DNA of 64,000 nucleotides, taken from Natronocella acetinitrilica. GTDB lineage: Bacteria > Pseudomonadota > Gammaproteobacteria > Nitrococcales > Aquisalimonadaceae. Shown here one piece after another: positions 8,848 to 17,440 of the stretch. The notes beneath the pieces were generated by a model. That model ran no database searches. It was not told where the DNA came from and saw only the letters and a list, made by a program, of their open reading frames with translations. Location of the stretch: NCBI RefSeq assembly GCF_024170285.1, contig NZ_JALJXV010000001.1, forward strand, positions 124,001-188,000. Direction: 5' to 3'. A program made the translations under genes and the position numbers. Each line of letters begins with the position of its first letter. The stretch's first letter is position 1.

Positions 8848-8975
8848 CCCCTCGACGACACCCAGTCGGTCCTGTGTCCATGGACACGCCGTGAATACGT
8901 CCATGTAGGCTCGACAGCGACATCCCTGTCGCTGACGGTCCATGAACACAGGACCGACTGGGTGTCGTCGAGGGG
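8848..8975 (-). repeat. Structured intergenic repeat, copy 3 (inverted relative to copy 2)
   Basis: Copy 3 of the family, with the core on the minus strand at 8885-8938. The arms at 8848-8884 and 8939-8975 pair at 36 of 37 positions. The single mismatch (8878:8945) is C·A on the plus strand and therefore G·T on the core strand. The core differs from copy 2 only in the loop of the second hairpin and one bulge position. Copies 2 and 3 fill most of the 392-bp gap between yrfG and nudE. The promoters of both genes must lie within or between them, and I see no convincing -35/-10 pair. Confidence 0.92.
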
Positions 8976-9039
8976 CCTGCAGGGCTTGTTTCCTGCTAGC
9001 ATATCGGCCCGGAACCCACTCGAGAGCATTGGAGTCGGC

Positions 9040-9597
9040 ATGCGCAAGAAACCGGAAATCCTCGACACCCGGACAGTGGCCAGCTCCCGCCTGTTCCGCA
9101 TCGAGGCCGTCAACCTGCGCTTTCCCAACGGCGTCGAGGTCGAGTATGAGCGCCTGCGGGGTGCGGGCAAAGTGGGTGCCGTGATCATCGTACCCATGCT
9201 CGACGAAAACACCGTGCTGCTGATCCGCGAGTACGGCGTCGGCCTGGAACGCTACGAACTGGGCCTGCCCAAGGGCCGGGTCGAACCGGATGAGGACATG
9301 CTTGAAGCCGCCAACCGGGAGTTGATGGAAGAAGCCGGTTACGGCGCCCGCACCCTGACACCCCTGCAGGCGCTGAGCCTGGCACCGGCCTACATGGGCC
9401 ATCGCACCCAGATCGTGCTTGCCGAGGGCCTCTACCCCCAGCGCGAAGAGGGCGACGAACCCGAACCCATCGAAGTGGTGCCAACCCCACTGAACGAGTT
9501 GGACGACCTCATCTTCAATGGTGACGAACTGACCGAAGGCCGCTCCATCGCCGCGCTATACCTGGCCCGGAGCTGGCTGGAACGCAGACCAGACTAG
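9040..9597 (+). CDS. nudE: ADP-sugar/NADH pyrophosphatase-type Nudix hydrolase NudE
   Basis: NudE hydrolyses ADP-linked nucleotides such as ADP-ribose and NADH. I chose the ATG at 9040 (MRKKPEILDTRTVASSRLF), because upstream frame sequence is repeat copy 3. The length is 185 residues. The Nudix box runs from GLPKGRVEPDED through EAANRELMEEAGYGA, with the REL.EE.G metal-binding core intact. The NudE-specific AEGLYPQ-EEGDEPEPIE pattern follows it. It is convergent with the DUF2007 gene, 10 bp away. Confidence 0.92.
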   Translation: MRKKPEILDTRTVASSRLFRIEAVNLRFPNGVEVEYERLRGAGKVGAVIIVPMLDENTVLLIREYGVGLERYELGLPKGRVEPDEDMLEAANRELMEEAGYGARTLTPLQALSLAPAYMGHRTQIVLAEGLYPQREEGDEPEPIEVVPTPLNELDDLIFNGDELTEGRSIAALYLARSWLERRPD

Positions 9598-9607
9598 TCT
9601 CCCCAGG

Positions 9608-9919
9608 TTAGCGGGGTCGCTCCGCACCGCACTGCCAGCACTGATCAAACTGTGCCTCCAGGGTCTCGCCGCAATCAGGGCAGCGCCAGGATTGCCCCGG
9701 CGGTGGATCCCGTTGCGCCTCCTCCACCAACTGTTCAGCCCGCTGATAATCGATTTCCCGCTCGACCCACAACTCCGGCCAGATGGCAGTCGGCGGTAGC
9801 TCCCCGGCCGCCCCGGCAAGGCCCATGTTGCGGGTCTGGCAACGAATGCCGGCGGCTTCCAGCAGATTCCGCATGTGGCTGACAAGTAAGGGGCTATGGC
9901 TGCTGTAGATGCACTTCAT
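9608..9919 (-). CDS. DUF2007 domain protein with C-terminal zinc ribbon
   Basis: The 103-residue protein begins MKCIYSSHSPLLVSHMRNLL, typical of DUF2007 (putative signal-transducing) proteins. This domain spans about residues 1-70 (LEAAGIRCQTRN, PELWVEREIDYQRAEQLVEE). A C-terminal zinc ribbon follows, with CPDCGETLEAQFDQCWQCG (two CxxC pairs). No signal peptide or membrane segment is visible. The function is unknown. It is upstream of nothing obvious: nudE converges on it, and ackA ends 22 bp beyond its start on the same strand. Confidence 0.8.
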   Translation of the reverse strand: MKCIYSSHSPLLVSHMRNLLEAAGIRCQTRNMGLAGAAGELPPTAIWPELWVEREIDYQRAEQLVEEAQRDPPPGQSWRCPDCGETLEAQFDQCWQCGAERPR

Positions 9920-9940
9920 GATGGTCTGCCGCGGGCTAGT

Positions 9941-11116
9941 TCAGTCGACACCAAGAACCAGGCGACGGGTGTGCCGGGCAATGATGCGCTCCTCGTCCGT
10001 TGGAATGACCAGCACAGGTAGACTGTCATCGCGACTGATACAGCCGGCATGCCCGGCATTACGCTCCGCATCCAGGTAAACGCCCAACCAGCCCAGCCGC
10101 TGACAGATCCCCTCGCGGACCGGCGCTGCGTGCTGACCGACACCACCGGTGAAGACCAGTCCATCCAGGCCCTGCAGCGCGGCCGCCAGCGAGCCGATCT
10201 CCCGCGCCGCCCGGTAGCAGTAGACCTGCACCGCCTCGGCGGCGGCGGGATCATCGCTCGCCAGCAAGGCTCGCATATCGTGACTGATGCCGGACATGCC
10301 GAGCAGGCCGGACTGCCGGTAGAGCATGTCCTCCACCTCGCGGGCGCTCATACCCCGCTCGTTGATGAGATAAAGCACAACGCCGGGATCGAGGCTGCCG
10401 CAGCGCTGCCCCATGGGGAGCCCGTCCAGCGCGGTAAAACCCATGCTGGTGGCCATGCTGCGGCCATTGTGCATGGCGCAGAGGCTGGCTCCGTTGCCCA
10501 GGTGCGCCACCAGCACCCGTCCGCCGTGAAGTCGCGGATGATGGCGTTGCAGATATTCACTGATGAACTCGTAGGACAGGCCATGAAAGCCATAGCGCAC
10601 GATGCCGGACTCGGTAAGCTTGCGCGGCAGGGCAAAGCGCTGCGCCTCCCAGGGCTGCGTGCGGTGGAACGCGGTGTCAAAGCAGGCTACCTGCGGCAAC
10701 CCAAGACGCTGCCGCTCGAGGATTCGCACCGAAGAGAGGTTGTGGGGTTGATGCAAGACGGCCAGGCTGCCCAGAGCCTCCAGATCGCGCATGATGTCCG
10801 GGTTCAGCCGCACTGGTTCGCCATAGCGCAAGCCACCGTGCACCACCCGATGCCCAACCGCGGCCAGGGGGCCGACCTCGGCATCCAGCCACTCCAGCAT
10901 CGCCTTCAGGGCGGACTCGTGGCTGCCGTCCAGATCACGGGCCAGCACACACTCGCGTCCGGAATTCTGAATGCGCAGATGACCACCCTGGTCGTCAGGC
11001 CCAAGTCCCTCGGCCTCTCCGCGGAACAGCGCCTGATCGGAACCGGCCTCCGCCGGATAGATGGCGAACTTGATGCTGGACGACCCGGCATTGATAACCA
11101 GCAACTGCTCCGTCAT
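9941..11116 (-). CDS. ackA: Acetate kinase AckA
   Basis: Acetate kinase interconverts acetyl phosphate + ADP and acetate + ATP in the cytosol. At 391 residues it has family length. Signatures are the N-terminal phosphate motif LVINAGSSSIKFAIY, HRVVHGGLRY, FDTAFHRTQP (catalytic Asp), YGFHGLSYEFIS, VAHLGNGASLCA and the C-terminal TGGVGQHAAPVREGIC. It overlaps the upstream maoC/pta fusion by 4 bp, so the Pta and Ack steps are translationally coupled. The pair lies downstream of fabI and a PHA-synthase-like gene on the same strand. Confidence 0.97.
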   Translation of the reverse strand: MTEQLLVINAGSSSIKFAIYPAEAGSDQALFRGEAEGLGPDDQGGHLRIQNSGRECVLARDLDGSHESALKAMLEWLDAEVGPLAAVGHRVVHGGLRYGEPVRLNPDIMRDLEALGSLAVLHQPHNLSSVRILERQRLGLPQVACFDTAFHRTQPWEAQRFALPRKLTESGIVRYGFHGLSYEFISEYLQRHHPRLHGGRVLVAHLGNGASLCAMHNGRSMATSMGFTALDGLPMGQRCGSLDPGVVLYLINERGMSAREVEDMLYRQSGLLGMSGISHDMRALLASDDPAAAEAVQVYCYRAAREIGSLAAALQGLDGLVFTGGVGQHAAPVREGICQRLGWLGVYLDAERNAGHAGCISRDDSLPVLVIPTDEERIIARHTRRLVLGVD

Positions 11117-12480
11117 TTTGCCCCCTGAGCCATCAGTAGCGCCACGGCGCAGGCTGCCACCCGCGACAAGGTGTCATCGGCGCGGGAAGTCAGCACGATG
11201 GGCACCCGCGCACCCACCACGATGCCCGCCGCCTCGGCATCAGCCAGATAGTGCAACTGCTTGCCAAGCATGTTGGCGGACTCTAGGTCCGGCGCAAGCA
11301 GGATATCCGGACGGCCCGCCACCGTGGAGCGGATACCCTTGGTGCGCGCCGCCACCTCGGAAATGGCATTATCGAAGGCCAGCGGTCCATCCAGCAGGCC
11401 ACCCTTGATCTGCCCCCGGTCCACCATCTTGCAGAGTGCCGCGGCGTCCAGTGTGGACTGGATCTGCGGATTCACCTCCTCCGTCGCCGACAGCACCGCG
11501 ACCCGAGGCTGCTCGATGCCCATGGCCCGGGCCAGATCGATGGCATTGCGGGCGATATCCGCCTTCGCCGTCAGATCCGGCCGAATGTTCAGGGCCGAAT
11601 CGGTGATCAACAACGGCCGGGGGTAGGTGGGCACATCCATGACCCAGACATGGCTCATGCGGCGCTCCGTGCGCAGACCACCCTTGCGATCGACGATCGC
11701 ACCCATGAACTCGTCAGTATGCAGCGCGCCTTTCATCAGCGCTGCCACGTCCCTGTTCCTGGCCAATTCGACGGCGCGTGCGGCGGCGGCATGGCTGTGT
11801 TCCGTGGAGATGATTTCGATGCCGTCCAGTGCATGCTCGCTGCGGGCCGCGGCATCCCGGATCCGCTGCTCCGGCCCCACCAGCACCGGCTCGATCAGGC
11901 CCCGCCGGTGGGCTTCAAGGGCGCCGCCCAGGGAGTGGGCGTCCACCGGGTGCACCACCGCCATACGCAGCGGTGGGAGGCCGCGGGCAAGCCCCAGTAG
12001 CCGATGCAATTGCCGTCGCAGTCCGCCACCGCTCTGGGCCAGCAGGTCATCCGGCTCGGTGATGGCGTGCTCGGGGGCCTCCACCAGAGCACGACCGGAT
12101 ACGATGAGCCGGCCATCGCTGTCCTCACAGCGGCAATCAAGCAAAACCCGCCGCTCCGAGCGCTTCTCCAGCACCTCCAGGTCGATCCGCACCGAATCAC
12201 CGAGGCGCAGTTGCGCGTGGTAGTCCAGGTCGTTATGCAGCAGCCGGCTGCCCGGGCCCGGCAGACGCGCGGCGATGGCCACGCTGATGAGCCCCGTGGC
12301 CCACATGCCCTGGGTGATGATGCGGTGGTAGAGATCGCTGGTGACCTGGGCCGGATCGAGGCGACCCCCGTCACCGTCGCTGCGGAACTGCAAGTCCTGC
12401 AACGTCAGCTTGCGCTCCAGGCTCGCCTTCTGCCCCACCTCGATCTGATCGTAGGGAATGCTGACCAACTCATCGGACAC
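11113..12480 (-). CDS. Bifunctional MaoC-like hydratase / phosphate acetyl(butyryl)transferase
   Basis: This is a 455-residue fusion. Residues 1-150 form a MaoC-like hotdog domain (VTSDLYHRIITQGMWATGLISVAIAARLPGPGSRLLHNDLDY), which hydrates enoyl-CoA in relatives. Residues 160-455 form a PTA/PTB transferase domain (PLRMAVVHPVDAHSLGGAL, MKGALHTDEFMGAIV, NMLGKQLHYLADAEAAGIVVGARVPIVLTSRADD), which converts acyl-CoA and acyl phosphate. The hotdog motif lacks an obvious D-x4-H dyad like that of the MaoC gene at 16933, so hydratase activity is uncertain. It sits between fabI and ackA, suggesting acyl-CoA to acyl phosphate to ATP plus acid. The substrate chain length is not deducible. Confidence 0.88.
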   Translation of the reverse strand: MSDELVSIPYDQIEVGQKASLERKLTLQDLQFRSDGDGGRLDPAQVTSDLYHRIITQGMWATGLISVAIAARLPGPGSRLLHNDLDYHAQLRLGDSVRIDLEVLEKRSERRVLLDCRCEDSDGRLIVSGRALVEAPEHAITEPDDLLAQSGGGLRRQLHRLLGLARGLPPLRMAVVHPVDAHSLGGALEAHRRGLIEPVLVGPEQRIRDAAARSEHALDGIEIISTEHSHAAAARAVELARNRDVAALMKGALHTDEFMGAIVDRKGGLRTERRMSHVWVMDVPTYPRPLLITDSALNIRPDLTAKADIARNAIDLARAMGIEQPRVAVLSATEEVNPQIQSTLDAAALCKMVDRGQIKGGLLDGPLAFDNAISEVAARTKGIRSTVAGRPDILLAPDLESANMLGKQLHYLADAEAAGIVVGARVPIVLTSRADDTLSRVAACAVALLMAQGAK

Positions 12481-12509
12481 GACTGACGCCCTCCAGGCAA
12501 ACGCAATGA

Positions 12510-13283
12510 CTAACCGACGATGTGGTAACCGGCATCGATATAGGTTGTGTTGCCTGTCAGGGTACGCGCCCGGTCGCTGACCAGAAAGGCCGCCGCCGCA
12601 CCCACGTCGTCGATATCCGCGAGCTGGTACTGGGGTGCGCGCTGGCGACTGCGCTCCATGAGTTCGTCAAAACGACTGATCCCCGAGGCCGCACGGGTCT
12701 TCAGCGGCCCCGGCGACAAGGCATGAACGCGGATACCCCTGGGCCCCAGTTCTGCCGCCATGTAGCGGACGCTGCACTCCAGCGCCGCCTTGACGGGGCC
12801 CATGAGGTTGTAATCCTCCACCACCTTCTCGGCGCCATAGAAACTCACCGTAAGCAGGGTGCCACCCTGGGGCATCAGCGGCTCCGCCAGGTGTGCCATG
12901 CGCATGAAGGAATGGCAGGAGACATCCATGGCGGTGAGAAAGCCGTCCCGGCTGCAATCCACCACTCGGCCATGGAGGTCTTCCCGCGGGGCGAAGGCAA
13001 TGGAGTGCAACAGGAAATCGAGGCCGCCCCACTGCTCGCGTATCTGTTCGAACAAGCCTTCAAGCTGGCCCGGTTCGCGCACGTCGCAGGGTGCGAACAA
13101 CTTGCAGTCGAGTTCGGTGGCCAGCGGCTCAACGTAACCCCGGGCCTTTTCGTTCACGTAGGTCAGAGCCAGTTCAGCGCCCAGGTCGTGAAACTGGCGC
13201 GCACAAGCAAAGGCGATGCTGTCGCGGTTGGCAATACCGATGACCAGACCGCGCTTACCCTGCAGAGAACAGAAATCCGGCAA
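12510..13283 (-). CDS. fabI: NADH-dependent enoyl-ACP reductase, FabI type
   Basis: FabI performs the last reduction of each fatty-acid elongation cycle. The start is TTG at 13283, read from a strong AGGAGG 5 bp upstream; there is no in-frame ATG or GTG near by. The protein is 257 residues. It has the FabI-type cofactor loop (GLVIGIANRDSIAF), the active-site YNLMGPVK (Tyr and Lys of the Y-x6-K motif), and SPGPLKTRAASGI, the substrate-loop region. The stop lies 29 bp before the upstream end of the Pta-fusion gene. Because it sits in a PHA/acetate-kinase cluster, it may serve a specialised acyl pool; a second fabI elsewhere in the genome cannot be excluded. Confidence 0.9.
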   Translation of the reverse strand: MPDFCSLQGKRGLVIGIANRDSIAFACARQFHDLGAELALTYVNEKARGYVEPLATELDCKLFAPCDVREPGQLEGLFEQIREQWGGLDFLLHSIAFAPREDLHGRVVDCSRDGFLTAMDVSCHSFMRMAHLAEPLMPQGGTLLTVSFYGAEKVVEDYNLMGPVKAALECSVRYMAAELGPRGIRVHALSPGPLKTRAASGISRFDELMERSRQRAPQYQLADIDDVGAAAAFLVSDRARTLTGNTTYIDAGYHIVG

Positions 13284-13312
13284 TGTGACCTCCTGATGGT
13301 TGAGAAACCGCT

Positions 13313-15058
13313 TCAGCTTTCCAGTACATAGGTGCCCGGCGCCGGAGCGAGTTCCGCCGGCTCGCGACCCGGCACACCTATGGCTGGCGGCGGCTGCCGT
13401 CGGCTGGTGGAGCGATCGCGCAACCAGCGCTCCCAGACCGGCCACCAGGAGCCGGCCTCCACTGGTGCGGTTTCGGCAAACCGCTCCGCCGGTACCCAGG
13501 GGTCGGTGGCCTTGCGGGCAATGATCTGGTGCGTCCGCCTTGGATGATCCGCCGGCGACACGATACCGGCATTGTGACCGCCAGAGGTCAGCAGGAAGGT
13601 CACGTCCGTACGCAGCAGGCGATGAACCTTGTAGGTGCTCTGCCACGGGGCGACATGGTCCTTCTGCGTGCCCACGGCAAACACCGGAGCCTTGATATCC
13701 CCCAGGTGAACGGGCTGGCCGTCGACCTCGTAGCGGCCCTCCACCAGGTCATTCCGCAGGAACAGCGAGCGCAGGTAGTCGGAATGCATCCGTGCCGGCA
13801 TCCGCGTGGTATCCGCATTCCAGGCCATCAGGTCGAACACCGGCGAACGTTCACCCAGCAGATAGTCATGCAGCAGACGCGACCAGAAGAGATCCTGGGA
13901 GCGCAGCAGCTGGAAGGCGCCGGCCATCTTCCGCGCGTCGAGATAGCCGTCTGCCCACATCACGTCTTCCAGGAAAGTCACCTGGCTCTCATCGATAAAG
14001 AGATCCAGCTCACCAGGCTCGCTGAAGTCCACCTGGGCAGCCAGCAGCGTCATGCTGCCGAGACGCTGGTCGCCGCCCCGGGCCATGGTGGCGGCGGCGA
14101 TACTGAGCAGGGTGCCGCCCAGGCAATAGCCCACCGAATGGATCGGGATCTCGGGATGAATCGCGGCAACCTGGTCCACCGCCTCCAGCGGCCCCAGGCG
14201 GAGGTAGTCCTCCATGCCCAGGTGGCGCTCGCCGTGACCAGGGTTCTTCCAGGAGATCATGTAGACCGTGTGTCCGCGCTCCACCAGGTAACGGACCAGG
14301 GAATTCTCCGGCCGCAGGTCGAGAATGTAGTACTTCATGATCCAGGACGGACAGATCAGAACCGGCTCCCGGTAGACCGTACCCGTGGTAGGCGCGTACT
14401 GGATCAACTCCATGAGTGGGTTGCGATGAATGACACTGCCCGGCGTGACCGCAAGCTCATGGCCGACCCGGAAATCCTCGACACCCACCGGAGGCTGTCC
14501 GGCCAGTTGCCGCATGGTGTCTTCCTGCCAGTTGAGAAAGCCGCGCACCAGGTTCAGCCCACCCTCCTTGCGAGTGCGATTGAGCACTTCCGGATTCATC
14601 CACGGCAGATTCGAGGGAGACACCATGTCCAGCAGCTGACGCGCCGTGAACGAGACCACATCCTCGTGATGCGGGGTCATGCCCCGGACGTCTGTGGTCG
14701 CATGGCGCCACCACTGCTCGGTGAGCAGAAAAGCCTGTTGCACCGGGTAGTAGGGCCAGACCTGCCAATCGGTGGCGGTAAAGCGCTCATCGCCGGGTAG
14801 CGGCTTGATGATCGGCGGCGGTGCGCCACCCCCGCTCATCGCCGCGAGCCAGGCTGAATAGCGCAGACTGTTATTGCGGATGTTATCTGCCAACTCGTGC
14901 CGCTTGGCCGGCGAGGCTGTCAGGTGCAGCAGCCAATCCGTGCCCGCCAACGCAAGCGCGTAGGGTGAAATGCCGCTGGTCCAGCGGCCGATCAGGGCGT
15001 GGAGCATGCGATCGGTGAAATGGGCATCCTGCCCGAATTGATTCAGGCCGTCGTTCAT
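13313..15058 (-). CDS. PHA-synthase-like alpha/beta hydrolase (PhaC family)
   Basis: This is a 581-residue member of the poly(3-hydroxyalkanoate) synthase family. I chose the ATG at 15058 with GGGAGG just upstream. The lipase-like box is SVGYCLGGT (nucleophile Cys). The Asp occurs in VGTQKDHVAPW, and the His in TSGGHNAGIVSP. An N-terminal PhaC domain covers about residues 60-230, with the family-typical ICPSWIMKYYILDLRPENSLV and HTVYMISWKNPG. It is clearly diverged from the class I synthase at 27511. It lies 30 bp upstream of fabI in what looks like one transcription unit ending with ackA. It may polymerise a different hydroxyacyl-CoA. Confidence 0.85.
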   Translation of the reverse strand: MNDGLNQFGQDAHFTDRMLHALIGRWTSGISPYALALAGTDWLLHLTASPAKRHELADNIRNNSLRYSAWLAAMSGGGAPPPIIKPLPGDERFTATDWQVWPYYPVQQAFLLTEQWWRHATTDVRGMTPHHEDVVSFTARQLLDMVSPSNLPWMNPEVLNRTRKEGGLNLVRGFLNWQEDTMRQLAGQPPVGVEDFRVGHELAVTPGSVIHRNPLMELIQYAPTTGTVYREPVLICPSWIMKYYILDLRPENSLVRYLVERGHTVYMISWKNPGHGERHLGMEDYLRLGPLEAVDQVAAIHPEIPIHSVGYCLGGTLLSIAAATMARGGDQRLGSMTLLAAQVDFSEPGELDLFIDESQVTFLEDVMWADGYLDARKMAGAFQLLRSQDLFWSRLLHDYLLGERSPVFDLMAWNADTTRMPARMHSDYLRSLFLRNDLVEGRYEVDGQPVHLGDIKAPVFAVGTQKDHVAPWQSTYKVHRLLRTDVTFLLTSGGHNAGIVSPADHPRRTHQIIARKATDPWVPAERFAETAPVEAGSWWPVWERWLRDRSTSRRQPPPAIGVPGREPAELAPAPGTYVLES

Positions 15059-15146
15059 TGTGCCTCCCCGGGTCACCGAGATGTGCTCACATTAAGCATG
15101 TCACGTTCCCACGGCTTTGCACGGTAGTGCATTGATGTGGATCATT

Positions 15147-16052
15147 TCATCGTTGAGCGCCGCCCTCACCCTCGATGTCATTCCCTGAACTGGCGGGATC
15201 GCCAGCATGCCCATCCGCCGGCGGCGACTGCGTTGTTCGCACCGGAAAAGGTTGCGTCTCGCTGCCGGTGTAGAGGCTGAGATGGGGGAACGGAATCTCG
15301 ATGCCATGAGTCTCGAAGGCGGTCTTGATCTCGTCGGGTATCGAGTTGCGCAGGTCGAGGAAATTCTCCCGCCGCACCCAGGCAGAGAGCTGCAGATCCA
15401 CCGAAGAATTGCCGAACCCCTGGAAGATGACCAGCGGCTTGGGCTCCTGCAGACACAAGGGATTGCGCTCGGCAATATCCAGCAACACCTTGCGAACCCG
15501 GGCCAGGTCCTCCCGGTAGGCGACGCCGAGCTGCAGATCGTAGCGGCGGATGGGAAATCGGGAGAAGTTCGTGACCTGGCTCTTGACCATGGTTTCGTTG
15601 GGAATGCGGACGAACAGGTTGTCGAAGGTCCGCAGCTTTACCGACAACAGATCAATGGCCAGCACTTCACCGGTGTTGTCCGCCACCTTGATGGTGTCGC
15701 CGATCTGAAAGGGCCGCTCCGCGAGCAGGAAAAGCCCCGAGATCAGGTTGGAGGCGGAGGTCTGGGATGCAAAGCCGATGGCCACGGACAGGATCCCGGC
15801 GGCGCCCAGCAGCACCCCCAGCTTGAAACCCAGCTGGTGCAGCGACGAGGCGATGATCAGCGCTGCCAGGAAGTAGAAGACGAAACGCTGGATCAGCGTC
15901 GACTGGTGCACGCCCACCCGTTTGCCGATGGCACGGCTCACCGTTCTGGAGAGCAGCCGCGCAGCCACCAGCCCCACCACCAGGATCAGCAAAGCCTGGA
16001 AGATACCCAGCCAGTTGATTGCCATGAACTGTTGCCAGAGCAGATCGGTCAC
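15147..16052 (-). CDS. Small-conductance mechanosensitive channel, MscS family
   Basis: This is an inner-membrane channel that opens under membrane tension to release solutes after hypo-osmotic shock. I chose the GTG at 16052, preceded by GAGGAG 8 bp upstream; an ATG nine codons later is the alternative. The length is 301 residues. Three membrane segments are visible (about 15-35, 60-80 and 85-110). The pore helix has the Gly/Ala pattern GAAGILSVAIGFASQTSASNLISGL. The beta domain follows (RPFQIGDTIKVADNTGEVLAIDLLSVKLR, written here only as its opening RPFQIGDTIKVADNTGEV), with RIPNETMVKSQVTNFSR. The C-terminal tail is polar and low-complexity. The start lies 14 bp from the DUF432-like gene's stop. 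Confidence 0.9.
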   Translation of the reverse strand: MTDLLWQQFMAINWLGIFQALLILVVGLVAARLLSRTVSRAIGKRVGVHQSTLIQRFVFYFLAALIIASSLHQLGFKLGVLLGAAGILSVAIGFASQTSASNLISGLFLLAERPFQIGDTIKVADNTGEVLAIDLLSVKLRTFDNLFVRIPNETMVKSQVTNFSRFPIRRYDLQLGVAYREDLARVRKVLLDIAERNPLCLQEPKPLVIFQGFGNSSVDLQLSAWVRRENFLDLRNSIPDEIKTAFETHGIEIPFPHLSLYTGSETQPFPVRTTQSPPADGHAGDPASSGNDIEGEGGAQR

Positions 16053-16066
16053 GACGTCATCTCTCC

Positions 16067-16861
16067 TCAGAACAGGGCGCTGAATGCGCGGACCATGGCA
16101 TTGCGTGGCGACAATTCCCGGGCCCCGGCAACCAGATCGGCCGCGTCGGCCTCCTCCGGTGCTCCGCGACCGAGTTGCAGCTCGGCCATGTCGCCACCCT
16201 CCTGCCGCAGCAAGGTCACGTCCTGCGTCCACAACCAGCCCGGGCCACGGGAGCGGTACAGGCTGAGGCTGGAAACCGGTAGCTTGACCCGGTCCAGTGG
16301 CAGTGCGTCCTTGGCCCGGTTACTGATGACCAGCGGGGTGATGGCGCGATAGGGCAGATAGGGGTGATCGGAGACATTCAGGCGACAGCGGCTGCGTGTG
16401 GCGTAGCAGAGCATGCCCTCACGGGTGTTGGGGCCGAACCAGGTATCGGACAGCCGGTAGCTCGCGAACTCCGTCAAGGTCCGGCCCGGATCACCCGCCG
16501 ACAGGCTGACCCAGAGCGGATAACTGAGGTAGAAGCGCACCGACTCGCCGCCGGGGATACTCACCGGGCTGGCGGGGCTTGAGACGATGGGGCGGTCCGG
16601 CAACAACAGGCCGATATCCAGACGCCGGGATTCGTCACTGACCAGGAAACGTTGCACCTTGCGGTCTTCCACATCCGCCTGGCGCTCCTCGAACAGGTCC
16701 AGTTCCACCGACGGCGAGTAGGGGTCGCCACCGGTCTCCACCCGCAGGCGCCACTCGTGGTAGGCGCGATTCACCCAGAAACTCAGCGGGCCAACCCGCC
16801 AGGTCCTGGTGTGATGGGGCTCGAGGTTGAATTGACCGAACCACTGGCTGGTGTCCGACAC
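16067..16861 (-). CDS. Hypothetical protein, DUF432-like, paired with mscS
   Basis: The 264-residue protein is soluble, without signal peptide or membrane helix. It begins MSDTSQWFGQFNLEPHHTRT. It is rich in beta-prone segments (LSFWVNRAYHEWRLRVETG, VRFYLSYPLWVSLSAGDPG, DTWFGPNTREGMLCYATRS). The pattern resembles DUF432 proteins, which I recall as neighbours of MscS channels in other genomes. This attribution is from memory, not from an alignment. The spacing of 14 bp to mscS suggests co-translation and a role linked to the channel. No catalytic motif is recognised. Confidence 0.6.
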   Translation of the reverse strand: MSDTSQWFGQFNLEPHHTRTWRVGPLSFWVNRAYHEWRLRVETGGDPYSPSVELDLFEERQADVEDRKVQRFLVSDESRRLDIGLLLPDRPIVSSPASPVSIPGGESVRFYLSYPLWVSLSAGDPGRTLTEFASYRLSDTWFGPNTREGMLCYATRSRCRLNVSDHPYLPYRAITPLVISNRAKDALPLDRVKLPVSSLSLYRSRGPGWLWTQDVTLLRQEGGDMAELQLGRGAPEEADAADLVAGARELSPRNAMVRAFSALF

Positions 16862-16932
16862 CGCTGGCCTCCTGTGACATGGAACTCGCGGAGGTTAGCA
16901 TCCGGCTCGCTCCGGTGGGAGGGCGCATGCGC

Positions 16933-17370
16933 CTACACCGCTGGCGCAGTCTCTCGTGGCGGTACCATCATCACCGCCTCGCCCGTCAATACAGGGGCGC
17001 CGCGAACCAGACAGGTAGTGTCGAACACGACCATGTGCTTGTGGGTCTTGAGTTCCCGCACGACGACGCGGGCCGTGACCGTGTCACCGATCCGAACCGG
17101 CGCCTTGAAGTGCAGGGTCTGATGCACATAGATGGCGCCCGGGCCTGGCAGGTCCATACCCAGCACTGCCGACAGCAGGGAGGCGGTAAACATGCCGTGG
17201 CCAATGCGCCCCTGGAAACGGGTGCTGCTGGCGAATTCCTCATCAACATGCATGGGATTGTAGTCGCCACTCATGCCGGCAAAGGCAACCACGTCCGCCT
17301 CGGTCACGGTGCGGCCGCGGCTCGCGCTCAGGCCCACTTCCAGTTGCTCGAAGGTATAGCCGGTGGTCAT
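16933..17370 (-). CDS. MaoC/PhaJ-like (R)-specific enoyl-CoA hydratase
   Basis: This is a 145-residue single hotdog protein. It carries the MaoC hydratase dyad in SGDYNPMHVDEEFA (Asp and His spaced D-x4-H), followed by GRIGHGMFTASLLSAVLG. Enzymes of this type hydrate trans-2-enoyl-CoA to (R)-3-hydroxyacyl-CoA and can feed beta-oxidation intermediates to PHA synthase. Two PHA synthase genes lie nearby (13313 and 27511), which fits this role. It stands alone, 71 bp from the next genes on either side. Confidence 0.87.
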   Translation of the reverse strand: MTTGYTFEQLEVGLSASRGRTVTEADVVAFAGMSGDYNPMHVDEEFASSTRFQGRIGHGMFTASLLSAVLGMDLPGPGAIYVHQTLHFKAPVRIGDTVTARVVVRELKTHKHMVVFDTTCLVRGAPVLTGEAVMMVPPRETAPAV

Positions 17371-17440
17371 GACGACAGGTTCCCCGTACCGCGGATGTTG
17401 CGCTGCACTACACCCAGCATACTGAATGGAGCCCGGGTCG

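Noticed and set aside
8648-9039. Upstream extensions of yrfG and nudE into repeat copies 2 and 3
   Set aside because: The extensions are translated repeat sequence. Both proteins have good family starts at 8647 and 9040.
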